This document shows positions 1 to 8,708 of a DNA stretch of 60,820 nt, piece after piece. Each line of letters opens with the position of its first letter. The first letter of the stretch is position 1. The DNA lies in assembly GCA_022769545.1 (NCBI GenBank), contig JALEJS010000048.1:1-60820 (forward strand). The letters run 5' to 3'. The position numbers were made by a program, and so were the translations under genes. The notes under the pieces are model-generated. The model ran no database searches, was not told the DNA's origin, and saw only the letters and a program-made list of their open reading frames with translations. Source of the stretch: Blautia sp. Its GTDB lineage: Bacteria > Bacillota > Clostridia > Lachnospirales > Lachnospiraceae.

Positions 1-984
<984 letters not shown>

Positions 985-1032
985 TTCGCACATATATATT
1001 TTTATTTCAATATACATAAGGAGAGTAAAGAC

Positions 1033-2223
1033 ATGAATGTATTGGTTATCAACTGCGGAAGTTCTTCTCTGAAATATCAGCTGATCAACTCCGACACAGA
1101 AGCAGTGCTGGCAAAAGGTCTCTGCGAGAGAATCGGTATTGACGGACGTCTTGTTTACCAGAAGGCGGGCTGCGACAAGGAAATCACAGAAGCTCCCATG
1201 CCGACACACAAGGAAGCCATTCAGATGGTACTGGATGCTCTTACAAATGAAAAGACAGGCGCGATTGCAAGCCTGAAGGAAGTAGATGCCATCGGACACC
1301 GTGTCGTACATGGCGGCGAGAAATTTGCATCTTCTGCAGTGATCACAGATGAGATGATCGCAGCAGTGGAAGAATGCAACGAGCTGGCACCTCTTCACAA
1401 TCCTGCAAACCTGATCGGTATCCGTGTATGTGCGGATCTGATGCCGGGCGTACCGCAGGTTGGTGTATTCGATACCGCTTTCCATCAGACAATGCCGGCA
1501 AAGGCTTATCTGTACGGACTTCCGATCGAATATTACAAGAACTACAAAGTAAGAAGATACGGATTCCACGGAACCTCCCACAGCTTCGTATCCAAACGTG
1601 CAGTGGAATTCCTCGGACTGGATAAGGACAACTCCAAAGTGATCGTATGTCACCTCGGAAACGGTTCTTCCATCAGTGCCGTTGTGAACGGAAAATGCGT
1701 GGATACCACGATGGGTCTGACTCCGCTGGAAGGTGTGGTAATGGGAACACGTTCCGGAAATATCGACCCGGCAATCATGGAATATGTTGCAAAGAAAGAA
1801 AATCTTGATCTGGCAGGAATCACCAATGTTCTGAATAAGAAATCAGGTCTTCAGGGACTTTCCGGTGTATCCAGTGACATGCGTGACCTGGAAGCTGCAG
1901 CTGCTGACGGAAACGTGGATGCAAAGAACGCGGTAGATGTTCTCTGCTACGGCATCGCAAAATTTGTGGGCGGCTATGTGGCAGCCATGAACGGAGTGGA
2001 TGCGATCGTTTTCACAGCTGGAATCGGTGAGAATGACGGCGCAGTACGTGAAACCGTCTGCTCATATCTGGGATATCTCGGCGTCACTGTTGACAAAGAA
2101 GCAAACAGCAAACGTGGTGAGGAAATTGTGATTTCCACACCGGATTCCAAAGTGAAGGTTGCGGTTATTCCGACAAACGAAGAGCTTGCAATCTGCCGTG
2201 ATACGGTTGCTCTTGTAAAATAA
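1033..2223 (+). CDS. ackA: Acetate kinase
   Basis: Acetate kinase converts acetyl phosphate and ADP to acetate and ATP, the substrate-level phosphorylation step of acetate fermentation in the cytoplasm. The 396-residue product has the family length. Visible motifs are NCGSSSLKYQ at the N terminus, GHRVVHGGE, HLGNGSS (phosphate binding) and the GTRSGNIDP stretch. The start ATG follows AAGGAGAG at good spacing. It sits directly behind pta. The antisense strand of this pair is also open for 474 codons, which I take as a codon-usage artefact. Confidence 0.98.
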   Translation: MNVLVINCGSSSLKYQLINSDTEAVLAKGLCERIGIDGRLVYQKAGCDKEITEAPMPTHKEAIQMVLDALTNEKTGAIASLKEVDAIGHRVVHGGEKFASSAVITDEMIAAVEECNELAPLHNPANLIGIRVCADLMPGVPQVGVFDTAFHQTMPAKAYLYGLPIEYYKNYKVRRYGFHGTSHSFVSKRAVEFLGLDKDNSKVIVCHLGNGSSISAVVNGKCVDTTMGLTPLEGVVMGTRSGNIDPAIMEYVAKKENLDLAGITNVLNKKSGLQGLSGVSSDMRDLEAAAADGNVDAKNAVDVLCYGIAKFVGGYVAAMNGVDAIVFTAGIGENDGAVRETVCSYLGYLGVTVDKEANSKRGEEIVISTPDSKVKVAVIPTNEELAICRDTVALVK

Positions 2224-2239
2224 GTATTCTGATTCTTGA

Positions 2240-2274
2240 TTGCCCTGCAGCCACGGAAGGATTCTGCAGGGCAA
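2240..2274 (+). terminator. Stem-loop after ackA
   Basis: TTGCCCTGCAG (2240-2250) pairs perfectly with CTGCAGGGCAA (2264-2274) around a 13-base loop. It is 17 bases behind the ackA stop, which suits a transcript end. No U tract follows, so it may be an RNA-stabilising or inefficient terminator hairpin. Confidence 0.45.
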
Positions 2275-2321
2275 CGTGCTATGAACCCAAGGGACGACTG
2301 TTTCATAAAAAGGAGATTATT

Positions 2322-3404
2322 ATGAAGAAGAATTTTTTGAAAACAGCAGCAGCTCTGATGCTTATGATGATGCTCTTCTGCGGAGTGTTCGAGACGAAAG
2401 TATCTGCCGCTTCCTACAATGATTTTTACATCGGACAGACGATTCAGGTGAATATTTCAGCAGGTCTTCGTGTACGTAAGGCACCGAGCACTTCCAGCGC
2501 AACGGTGGGAAGTCTTTCCCAGGGAGACCGCATTCGGATCATGAACATTGTGTATGACAGCGCTGACAGAGGATGGGTTTACGCAAAGGTAGGAAGTGTC
2601 TACGGATATGTCCTTGCGGCAGAAGGCTGGTTTAAGCCGGTCGCAGCTTCCTCTACGGTGCGGGTGTATGCTTATACCAACATGCAGGCTAAGGTGAATG
2701 TGGCATCTCTTACGGTACGTTCCAAGCCTGTCATTGCAAGCGGAAATGTGTTGGGATATCTCAGCAGGAATACGGTAGTGACCGCCACAGGTTATACCAC
2801 AAACGGCTGGATCCGCGTGACTTACAAATCCGGATCCACTACGGTTACCGGTTATGTGTATTCTCCGTATGTGACGGTCTCCTCGAAGAGTTCATCGTCT
2901 TCCACCACGGATCCCGCAAAGAAGGAAACCTTCCAGAATGTGTATGCGTATAAGGCAAAGGTAACAGCTTCGGGCGGGCTGTACATGAGAAAGAGTGCCA
3001 GCACAACATCCCAGATCATCACATTGCTTGCCTATGGTGAGACGGTTCCGATCACAGCCTATTCCCAGAACTGGTATAAGGTTACCAAGACCGTGAACGG
3101 TGTGACGCAGACCGGTTATATTGCGCGGAAATACACGACACGAATCGACGTGCTCAAAAGTGTGAAATTCAAGTATTCCTCTATGACGGTTCAGTGGGGC
3201 AAGGCTTATCCGATTACCATCGTAGGAGGAGAGTCTCTGACCATGACAAAAACCTGGACCAGCAGCAATGAAAATGTGGTGAGAGTGAGCAAAAACGGAT
3301 ATATCGTCGGACGAAAGAAAAATGCTACCGCCACGATTACCTGCAAGATCAAAGCGGGAAATCGTTCTCCGATTACACTTACCTGCAAGGTGACGGTAAA
3401 ATAG
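2322..3404 (+). CDS. Secreted bacterial SH3 / Ig-like domain protein
   Basis: The 360-residue product is predicted to be exported and to bind the cell wall. Residues 1-29 form a signal peptide with a hydrophobic core rich in Met and Leu and a likely cut after VSA. Three SH3b-type repeats follow at about 43-95, 125-190 and 212-270, each starting with a pattern such as GLRVRKAPS, LTVRSKPV or LYMRKSAS. The last 80 residues look like a bacterial Ig-like (Big_2) fold, with WTSSNENVVRVSKNGYIVG. No catalytic domain is visible. The ATG is preceded by AAAAGGAG. SH3b domains in such proteins usually bind peptidoglycan, so a wall-associated role is inferred. Confidence 0.8.
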   Translation: MKKNFLKTAAALMLMMMLFCGVFETKVSAASYNDFYIGQTIQVNISAGLRVRKAPSTSSATVGSLSQGDRIRIMNIVYDSADRGWVYAKVGSVYGYVLAAEGWFKPVAASSTVRVYAYTNMQAKVNVASLTVRSKPVIASGNVLGYLSRNTVVTATGYTTNGWIRVTYKSGSTTVTGYVYSPYVTVSSKSSSSSTTDPAKKETFQNVYAYKAKVTASGGLYMRKSASTTSQIITLLAYGETVPITAYSQNWYKVTKTVNGVTQTGYIARKYTTRIDVLKSVKFKYSSMTVQWGKAYPITIVGGESLTMTKTWTSSNENVVRVSKNGYIVGRKKNATATITCKIKAGNRSPITLTCKVTVK

Positions 3405-3425
3405 AAGAAAACTGGAAAAATATCA

Positions 3426-3454
3426 TTGACAAAAATGCAATCGATATGTATAAT
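3426..3454 (+). promoter_or_regulatory. Sigma-A promoter for yceD-rpmF
   Basis: TTGACA (3426-3431) and TATAAT (3449-3454) are both perfect consensus hexamers with a 17-base spacer, 27 bases before the yceD start. Confidence 0.88.
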
Positions 3455-3480
3455 TGGATGAGTGTGGATAGGAGACATCT

Positions 3481-4008
3481 ATGCAGATACATTTATTTGA
3501 TTTAACCTCTACGGAGGGAAAGAGTATTCACGTTACACCGGAGTTTGAAAAGAAAAGTATTTCTTTTCAGCTTGGTGAGTATCCCGTCCTTGATAAGGAG
3601 CCTGTGGATCTTGTGATTACAAATACAGGAAATAAAATTCTGGAGTTAGTGGGAACGGGAAGTGTTACCGTTGGGATTCCCTGTGACCGTTGTCTGACAG
3701 AAGTTCCTGTGAAAATTCCGTTGCAGATTCAGCGGAAGCTGGACATGAAGCTTACAGAGGAAGAGAGAATCAATGATCTGGATGAGAACAGCTATCTCAC
3801 AGGTACAGACCTGGATGTAGACCAGCTGGTCTATCTTGAGGTGATAATGAACTGGCCTTTGAAGATTTTATGCAAAGAAGACTGCAAAGGAATCTGCAGC
3901 CGGTGCGGGAAGAACCTCAATGACGGTCTCTGCGAATGCAGGGAGGAGCCGAAAGATCCCCGCATGGCAGCAATCAGTGATATATTCAGTAAGTTTAAGG
4001 AGGTGTAA
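3481..4008 (+). CDS. yceD: YceD / DUF177 family protein
   Basis: The 175-residue product belongs to the YceD (DUF177) family, which sits before rpmF in many bacteria and has been linked to 23S rRNA accumulation. It shows the typical cysteine arrangement: CDRCLTEV near residue 80, then a C-terminal cluster with CKEDC, CSRCGK and CEC that could bind zinc. The ATG follows GGAGACATCT. The gene is separated from rpmF by three bases, so the two are co-transcribed from the consensus promoter upstream. Confidence 0.88.
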   Translation: MQIHLFDLTSTEGKSIHVTPEFEKKSISFQLGEYPVLDKEPVDLVITNTGNKILELVGTGSVTVGIPCDRCLTEVPVKIPLQIQRKLDMKLTEEERINDLDENSYLTGTDLDVDQLVYLEVIMNWPLKILCKEDCKGICSRCGKNLNDGLCECREEPKDPRMAAISDIFSKFKEV

Positions 4009-4011
4009 CGT

Positions 4012-4194
4012 ATGTCCATCTGTCCAAAGAATAAAACATCTAAAGCGAGACGCGACAAGAGAAGAGCAAACTGGAAAATGAGCGCTCCGAATCTTGTAAA
4101 ATGCAGCAAATGTGGTGCTCTTATGATGCCGCACAGAGTCTGCAAAGCCTGCGGAAGCTACAATAAAAAAGAAATCGTTAAAGTAGAAGACTAA
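4012..4194 (+). CDS. rpmF: 50S ribosomal protein L32
   Basis: This 60-residue protein is L32 of the large ribosomal subunit. It has the basic N-terminal segment (SKARRDKRRANWK) and an intact zinc-ribbon with CSKC and CKAC pairs, so it is the zinc-binding form. AAGGAGGTGTAACGT precedes the ATG. It ends the yceD-rpmF operon and is followed by a strong terminator. Confidence 0.98.
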   Translation: MSICPKNKTSKARRDKRRANWKMSAPNLVKCSKCGALMMPHRVCKACGSYNKKEIVKVED

Positions 4195-4210
4195 GACGAT
4201 GCAAAAGCAG

Positions 4211-4242
4211 AGTGTCTGTCCGTCAGGGCAGACACTTTTTTC
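4211..4242 (+). terminator. Terminator after rpmF
   Basis: AGTGTCTGTCC (4211-4221) pairs with GGGCAGACACT (4226-4236) around a GTCA loop, with one G-T wobble, and is followed by a run of six T. Confidence 0.92.
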
Positions 4243-4275
4243 CTACATATGGGGAAATCAGGGAGGAGACTGTTT

Positions 4276-6105
4276 GTGAGCGGACAGGAAAGAAAGAAAA
4301 AAGGAAAACGGAATGCCAGATATTCCGGCATGTACAGGACACACAAAAAGAATGTGAGAAAATCGCGGCTTTCCAGGAAAAAGCGGAAGATTTCCAGGGA
4401 ATTCATTTTTGCAATACTTCTGATAGCGCTGGTTTTGCTTCTTCTGGTGATCGGAATCGTCGCCGGAGTGAAGATTCTGGGAAAAAGATCGGAAAAAGAA
4501 GTACAGGAAACGAAAGACGAACAGGAAACGGTGGAAGTGGTACAGATGGTGGAAACGGATAAGGTGGAAGAGCCGTTCTTTGTACCACACTGCACAGATG
4601 CAACGGCGCCGTCCAATCTTATTGAGTATACGGATGTCAATGTAGACGGAATTACCCTGGACAGTGTTTCGGATTATCATTCACAGGAGACGATTGATTT
4701 CGGTGCAGGATCAAAATATACGGAAGTTGACGGAATTGTAGGCTTCCGCGGGAATAATTTCAGAGACAGCGCTTCCTTTGGATTTGCAGAAATGCAGGAA
4801 TATAAGCTGAAGGAGTCGTGGTCTGTCGAGACAGGTGCGCTATCCTACGGAGAAGCATGCTGGACAGGAAGCGGCTGGACGGGGCAGCCCCTTATGGCCA
4901 GATGGCCACGGGAAACAAAGGCAGCCATGAATATGTACGACTGGGCAAAAGAGGACGATGAACTGGTGGAAGTGATCTATGCCTGTATGGATGGCTATGT
5001 CTATTTTCTGGATCTGAAAACAGGAAAACAGACAAGAGATTCTCTGTATCTCGGGTATACCTTCAAAGGCGCCGGTGCTCTGGATCCCAGAGGTTATCCC
5101 ATCTTGTATGTAGGGGCAGGATACGACAGCTATGAGGGGACTGCCAGAGTATTCATTGTCAATCTTCTGGACTGCAGTGTCATGTACACATTTGGAAATG
5201 AAGATGAGTTTTCTCTGAGAGGTTCTCTGAGTTATTTCGACTCTTCCGCGCTGGTGGATGCGCAGACAGATACGCTGATCTATCCGGGAGAGAACGGGAT
5301 TTTGTATCTTATGAAGCTGAATACCCGCTATAATGCCGGAGCAGGGACACTTTCTGTTTCGCCGGATCGCATCGTAAAGTGGCGGTATAATGGGGTTCGG
5401 AGCGACTACAGCTCTTACTGGCTGGGCATGGAAGACAGCGCTGCAGTTTACAGGGGATATCTTTTTGTGGCAGACAACGGCGGAAATCTCATGTGCCTTG
5501 ATCTGAATACCCTGCAGCTGGTCTGGGTTCAGGATGTTCTGGATGATTCCAATTCCACACCGGTGCTGTCGGTGGAGGAAGGACATCTTTATCTGTATGT
5601 AAGTACATCCTTTCGGCTTGGATGGAGAAGCTACGATACGGCGGAGGTCCCCATCTGGAAGATTGATGCGGAAACGGGAGAAATTGTCTGGAAGACACCT
5701 TACCAGTGCTACACGGAGGACGGCGTTTCCGGCGGGGTACAGTCTACGATTGCTCTGGGCAAGAATCAGTTTTCGGATAATATTTATGTCACAGTGGCGA
5801 AAACCGGGGCGGAATACGACGGAGTTCTGGCCTGCCTGGATAAGAAAACCGGTCAGGTGAAATGGGAGCACAAGGCATATTACGCATGGTCCTCACCCGT
5901 CTGTGTCTACAATTCGGACGGAAGCGGTGCGGTGCTGTACTGCAGCTGTGCGGGAAAAATGTATCTTCTGGATGGAGAAAACGGTCAGGTATTGGATACC
6001 TTTGTGCTGGGAGAAACGGCGATTGAGGCTTCTCCGGCGGTATATGAAAATCATGTGGTTGTGGGAACCAGAGATTCCAGAATCTGGGGACTTCAGCTGC
6101 AGTGA
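4276..6105 (+). CDS. Membrane-anchored PQQ-like beta-propeller protein
   Basis: The product has a strongly basic N-terminal tail (about 35 residues rich in Lys and Arg), one transmembrane helix (FIFAILLIALVLLLLVIGIV) and a large outer domain of about 500 residues. The outer domain has repeated strand pairs of the type GYVYFLDLKTGKQ, GNLMCLDLNTLQLVWVQD and VLACLDKKTGQVKWEH, as in PQQ-binding/BamB-like beta-propellers. I chose the GTG at 4276 because GGAGGAG lies 7 bases upstream; an in-frame ATG at 4249 has no such site. Catalytic residues of quinoprotein dehydrogenases are not evident, so it is probably a binding or scaffold protein outside the membrane. The function is unknown. Confidence 0.75.
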   Translation: MSGQERKKKGKRNARYSGMYRTHKKNVRKSRLSRKKRKISREFIFAILLIALVLLLLVIGIVAGVKILGKRSEKEVQETKDEQETVEVVQMVETDKVEEPFFVPHCTDATAPSNLIEYTDVNVDGITLDSVSDYHSQETIDFGAGSKYTEVDGIVGFRGNNFRDSASFGFAEMQEYKLKESWSVETGALSYGEACWTGSGWTGQPLMARWPRETKAAMNMYDWAKEDDELVEVIYACMDGYVYFLDLKTGKQTRDSLYLGYTFKGAGALDPRGYPILYVGAGYDSYEGTARVFIVNLLDCSVMYTFGNEDEFSLRGSLSYFDSSALVDAQTDTLIYPGENGILYLMKLNTRYNAGAGTLSVSPDRIVKWRYNGVRSDYSSYWLGMEDSAAVYRGYLFVADNGGNLMCLDLNTLQLVWVQDVLDDSNSTPVLSVEEGHLYLYVSTSFRLGWRSYDTAEVPIWKIDAETGEIVWKTPYQCYTEDGVSGGVQSTIALGKNQFSDNIYVTVAKTGAEYDGVLACLDKKTGQVKWEHKAYYAWSSPVCVYNSDGSGAVLYCSCAGKMYLLDGENGQVLDTFVLGETAIEASPAVYENHVVVGTRDSRIWGLQLQ

Positions 6106-6137
6106 TATAAAAATGAAAAAGGAAAGGGAGGAAAAAA

Positions 6138-6533
6138 ATGAAAAAATTTTTTGAGGAATTTAAGGCCTTTGCGCTGCGGGGAAACGTAATGGATATGGCT
6201 GTCGGTGTCATCATCGGAGGTGCGTTTACCGGAATTGTAACATCTCTCACCGATAATTTCATCAATCCGATCATCAATGTACTTACCGGGCACGAAACCT
6301 ACACATTGAATGATGTGGCAGGATTTGCTTCATCTTTTGTTTCTGCAGTCATTAATTTCATCATTCTTGCTTTTATCCTGTTTTGTCTGTTAAAAGCTAT
6401 TAACAAGATGACAAGCCTTGGAAAGAAGAAGGAGGAGCCTGCAGCGCCCACCACAAAAGAATGTCCGTACTGCAAGAGTACGATCGCTATTGATGCAACG
6501 CGCTGTCCGCATTGTACTTCACAGCTGGATTAA
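6138..6533 (+). CDS. mscL: Large-conductance mechanosensitive channel with C-terminal zinc ribbon
   Basis: MscL opens under membrane tension to release solutes during osmotic downshock. The N terminus (FKAFALRGNVMDMAVGVIIGGAF) is the conserved TM1 region, and TM2 lies at about 63-88. Instead of ending with the usual charged helix alone, the 131-residue product adds a zinc-ribbon-like tail with cysteines at 109, 112, 123 and 126 (CPYC and CPHC). GGGAGG precedes the ATG. It stands behind the beta-propeller gene with 32 bases between, and may share its transcript. The channel assignment is firm; metal binding by the tail is inferred. Confidence 0.93.
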   Translation: MKKFFEEFKAFALRGNVMDMAVGVIIGGAFTGIVTSLTDNFINPIINVLTGHETYTLNDVAGFASSFVSAVINFIILAFILFCLLKAINKMTSLGKKKEEPAAPTTKECPYCKSTIAIDATRCPHCTSQLD

Positions 6534-6555
6534 AATGACAGACCTCTCCCTATAT

Positions 6556-6596
6556 GGCAGTGATTCCATGCAAGCTATGGAATCGCTGCTGTTTTT
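6556..6596 (+). terminator. Terminator after mscL
   Basis: GGCAGTGATTCCAT (6556-6569) pairs with ATGGAATCGCTGCT (6577-6590) with wobbles, followed by GTTTTTG. Confidence 0.8.
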
Positions 6597-6605
6597 GTGC
6601 GAAAA

Positions 6606-6657
6606 AAGGGAGTCTCGCTAATATAACTGTCTGAGCAGTTATTTGCGGGACTCCCTT
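6606..6657. terminator. Bidirectional terminator between mscL and the flavodiiron gene
   Basis: AAGGGAGTCTCGC (6606-6618) pairs with GCGGGACTCCCTT (6645-6657). The loop itself contains a small hairpin (AACTG/CAGTT). A-rich sequence precedes and T-rich sequence follows, so it can end transcripts from both sides. Confidence 0.75.
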
Positions 6658-6714
6658 CTTATGAAACAGGCATTTTACAGCCTCTTTGTTGTGTACAGCC
6701 TTACAGGCGGACGT

Positions 6715-8502
6715 TTATGCAATCGGCTCGAAATCGGCAACTCCATGCTTGCACAGCGGGCAGATGAAATCGTCCGGAAGTTCTTCGCCTTCGTAGATAT
6801 ATCCGCATACCTTGCATACGTAACCTTTTTTGCCTTCTGTCTGAGGCTTTGGTTTTACGTTGTTCTGATAGTAGGTGTAGGTCATGGTGTCCACATTGGA
6901 AATCACACGTGCCTCCTCAATGGTACAGATAAACAGTCCATGGGTGTCAAAATCGATATACTGTTCCACCTTCAGAGACATGAAGGAATTGATATATCTT
7001 GGCAGGAATGCCAGTCCGTTGTCTGAACGCAGCGGGGTCATATCAGCAAATTTGTCTGCAGTTCTTCCGCTCTGGAAACCAAAGTTCTGGAATACACTGA
7101 ACGGTGCATCGGTAGACAGGCAGTTTACATTCATGATGCCGGTCTGCTTGATGACATGGTGAGAATAGTTTGCCTTGTTGATACCGACTGCCACACGGTT
7201 TGGTGTGTTGGTAAGCTGTGTAACAGTATTGACGATCAGACCATTGTCTTTCTTTCCGTCATTGGAGGTTACCACATAGAGACCATAGCCGATGTTGAAA
7301 AGAGCATTCAGGTCATTTTTGTCTGCCTTGTCGCTCTGAGCCACATAATCACGGCAGAGCTCATCTGCCAGAGCATCCAGCTGTACCTTGCTTTCGTCGT
7401 TCAGTGCGGACATGATATGAACGGTTGTGTCTGTGAAGGTAAGCTTTTTGCAGCCTTCCAGCATGCCTTTCATAGTCTTTGCAGCCAGAGGAGCCCAGCT
7501 TCCGTTTTCAATGAAAGCAACCGTGCGGTTCTGGAAGTTTCTTTCTGTCAGATGGTGGATGTATTCCTTCATGAACGGGAAGATGTCTGCATTGTATGTC
7601 GTGGTTGCAAGAACCAGCTTGCCGTAGCGGAACGCATCTTCGACAGCTTCTGCCATATCATCGCGGGCAAGATCAAATACGCTGACCTTCGGGCAGCCTT
7701 TTGCACGAAGCTTGTCTGCAAGCAGTTCCACAGCCTGTCTGGTATGTCCGTACACAGAGGTGTAGGCGATGACAATGCCTTCGCTTTCCACTGCATAAGA
7801 AGACCAGGTATCATACAGACCGATGTAGTATCCCAGATTCTCTGTGAGAACAGGTCCATGCAGCGGGCAGATGATCTGGATGTCCAGACCGGCAGCTTTT
7901 TTCAGAAGGTTCTGAACCTGTGCACCGTATTTTCCGACGATGCCGATGTAATAACGGCGTGCTTCACATGCCCAGTCTTCTTCCACATCCAGTGCTCCGA
8001 ATTTTCCGAAACCGTCAGCAGAGAAGAGAACCTTGTCATGCGCGTCATAAGTAACGATAACTTCCGGCCAGTGTACCATGGGAGCGGCAACAAATGCCAG
8101 TGTATGGGTTCCCAGGGAAAGCGTGTCGCCTTCCTTCACAATGACACGTCTGTCTTCATAGTCTGTGCCAAAGAACTGTTTCATCATGGCAAAAGCCTTT
8201 ACAGAAGAAACAATTGTGGTGCCAGGATAGGTCTGCATGAAATTCGCGATGTTGGCGGAATGGTCCGGCTCCATATGCTGAATGATCAGATAATCCGGTG
8301 CACGGTCGCCGAGAACCGCCTGAATGTTGTCCAGCCATTCGTGTGTAAAGCGGGCATCTACCGTATCCATGACAGCGGTCTTTGTATCCATGATCACATA
8401 GGAATTGTATGCCATGCCGTTTTCTACGACGTACTGTCCCTCGAACAGATCTACATCATGGTCATTCACACCAACGTATTTAATGTCTTTTGTAATTTCC
8501 AT
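6715..8502 (-). CDS. Flavodiiron protein fused to flavin reductase and rubredoxin
   Basis: This 595-residue multidomain protein reduces O2 or NO to harmless products in anaerobes. Domains in order are: a metallo-beta-lactamase-like diiron domain (about 1-250, with HMEPDHS and a later MVHWPE histidine), a flavodoxin domain (about 255-395, FMN loop YTSVYGHTR), a flavin-reductase-like domain (about 405-550) and a C-terminal rubredoxin (CKVC, 14 residues, CPLC). The Cys pairs are closer than in ordinary rubredoxin (about 29 residues), the so-called short-spaced type. The start at 8502 is chosen because AAAGGAG lies 9 bases upstream; longer in-frame starts are not supported. The redox domains in one chain suggest it takes electrons from NAD(P)H-linked donors without separate partners; this is inferred. 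Confidence 0.92.
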   Translation of the reverse strand: MEITKDIKYVGVNDHDVDLFEGQYVVENGMAYNSYVIMDTKTAVMDTVDARFTHEWLDNIQAVLGDRAPDYLIIQHMEPDHSANIANFMQTYPGTTIVSSVKAFAMMKQFFGTDYEDRRVIVKEGDTLSLGTHTLAFVAAPMVHWPEVIVTYDAHDKVLFSADGFGKFGALDVEEDWACEARRYYIGIVGKYGAQVQNLLKKAAGLDIQIICPLHGPVLTENLGYYIGLYDTWSSYAVESEGIVIAYTSVYGHTRQAVELLADKLRAKGCPKVSVFDLARDDMAEAVEDAFRYGKLVLATTTYNADIFPFMKEYIHHLTERNFQNRTVAFIENGSWAPLAAKTMKGMLEGCKKLTFTDTTVHIMSALNDESKVQLDALADELCRDYVAQSDKADKNDLNALFNIGYGLYVVTSNDGKKDNGLIVNTVTQLTNTPNRVAVGINKANYSHHVIKQTGIMNVNCLSTDAPFSVFQNFGFQSGRTADKFADMTPLRSDNGLAFLPRYINSFMSLKVEQYIDFDTHGLFICTIEEARVISNVDTMTYTYYQNNVKPKPQTEGKKGYVCKVCGYIYEGEELPDDFICPLCKHGVADFEPIA

Positions 8503-8552
8503 TGGAATCATCTCCTTTATCGTTTTTTGGTATACAGTCTTTGATGACATGA

Positions 8553-8572
8553 TACCCTGTGGGTACATTATA
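8553..8572 (-). promoter_or_regulatory. Promoter -10 and palindromic operator candidate of the flavodiiron gene
   Basis: On the minus strand a TATAAT lies at 8567-8572 and the perfect dyad TACCC-TGT-GGGTA (8553-8565) covers the expected transcription start. The -35 region is poor (TGTTTT at 17 bases), which often goes with regulated promoters. A dyad at the start site would suit a repressor; an Rrf2-family factor is one guess from the general motif shape. Confidence 0.5.
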
Positions 8573-8632
8573 CTATTTCTTCTCTGTTAAAAACAGCCCC
8601 TTTTTTTACAAATTCATTTTTGAAGGAACCGG

Positions 8633-8661
8633 TGGACAAAGAAAAGGCTCTCTGTTACAAT
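8633..8661 (+). promoter_or_regulatory. Promoter of the ABC-F gene
   Basis: TGGACA (8633-8638) and TACAAT (8656-8661) are separated by 17 bases, 48 bases before the ABC-F start. Confidence 0.7.
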
Positions 8662-8708
8662 CTAGGAATGAAAAATGAGAGAGAACTACGGCAGAAGGAG
8701 CTGGTCAG

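Noticed and set aside
6643..8544. Plus-strand frames (for example 7156-8544, 462 codons) across the flavodiiron gene
   Set aside because: They are antisense to a four-domain protein with clear motifs and lack any start signal.
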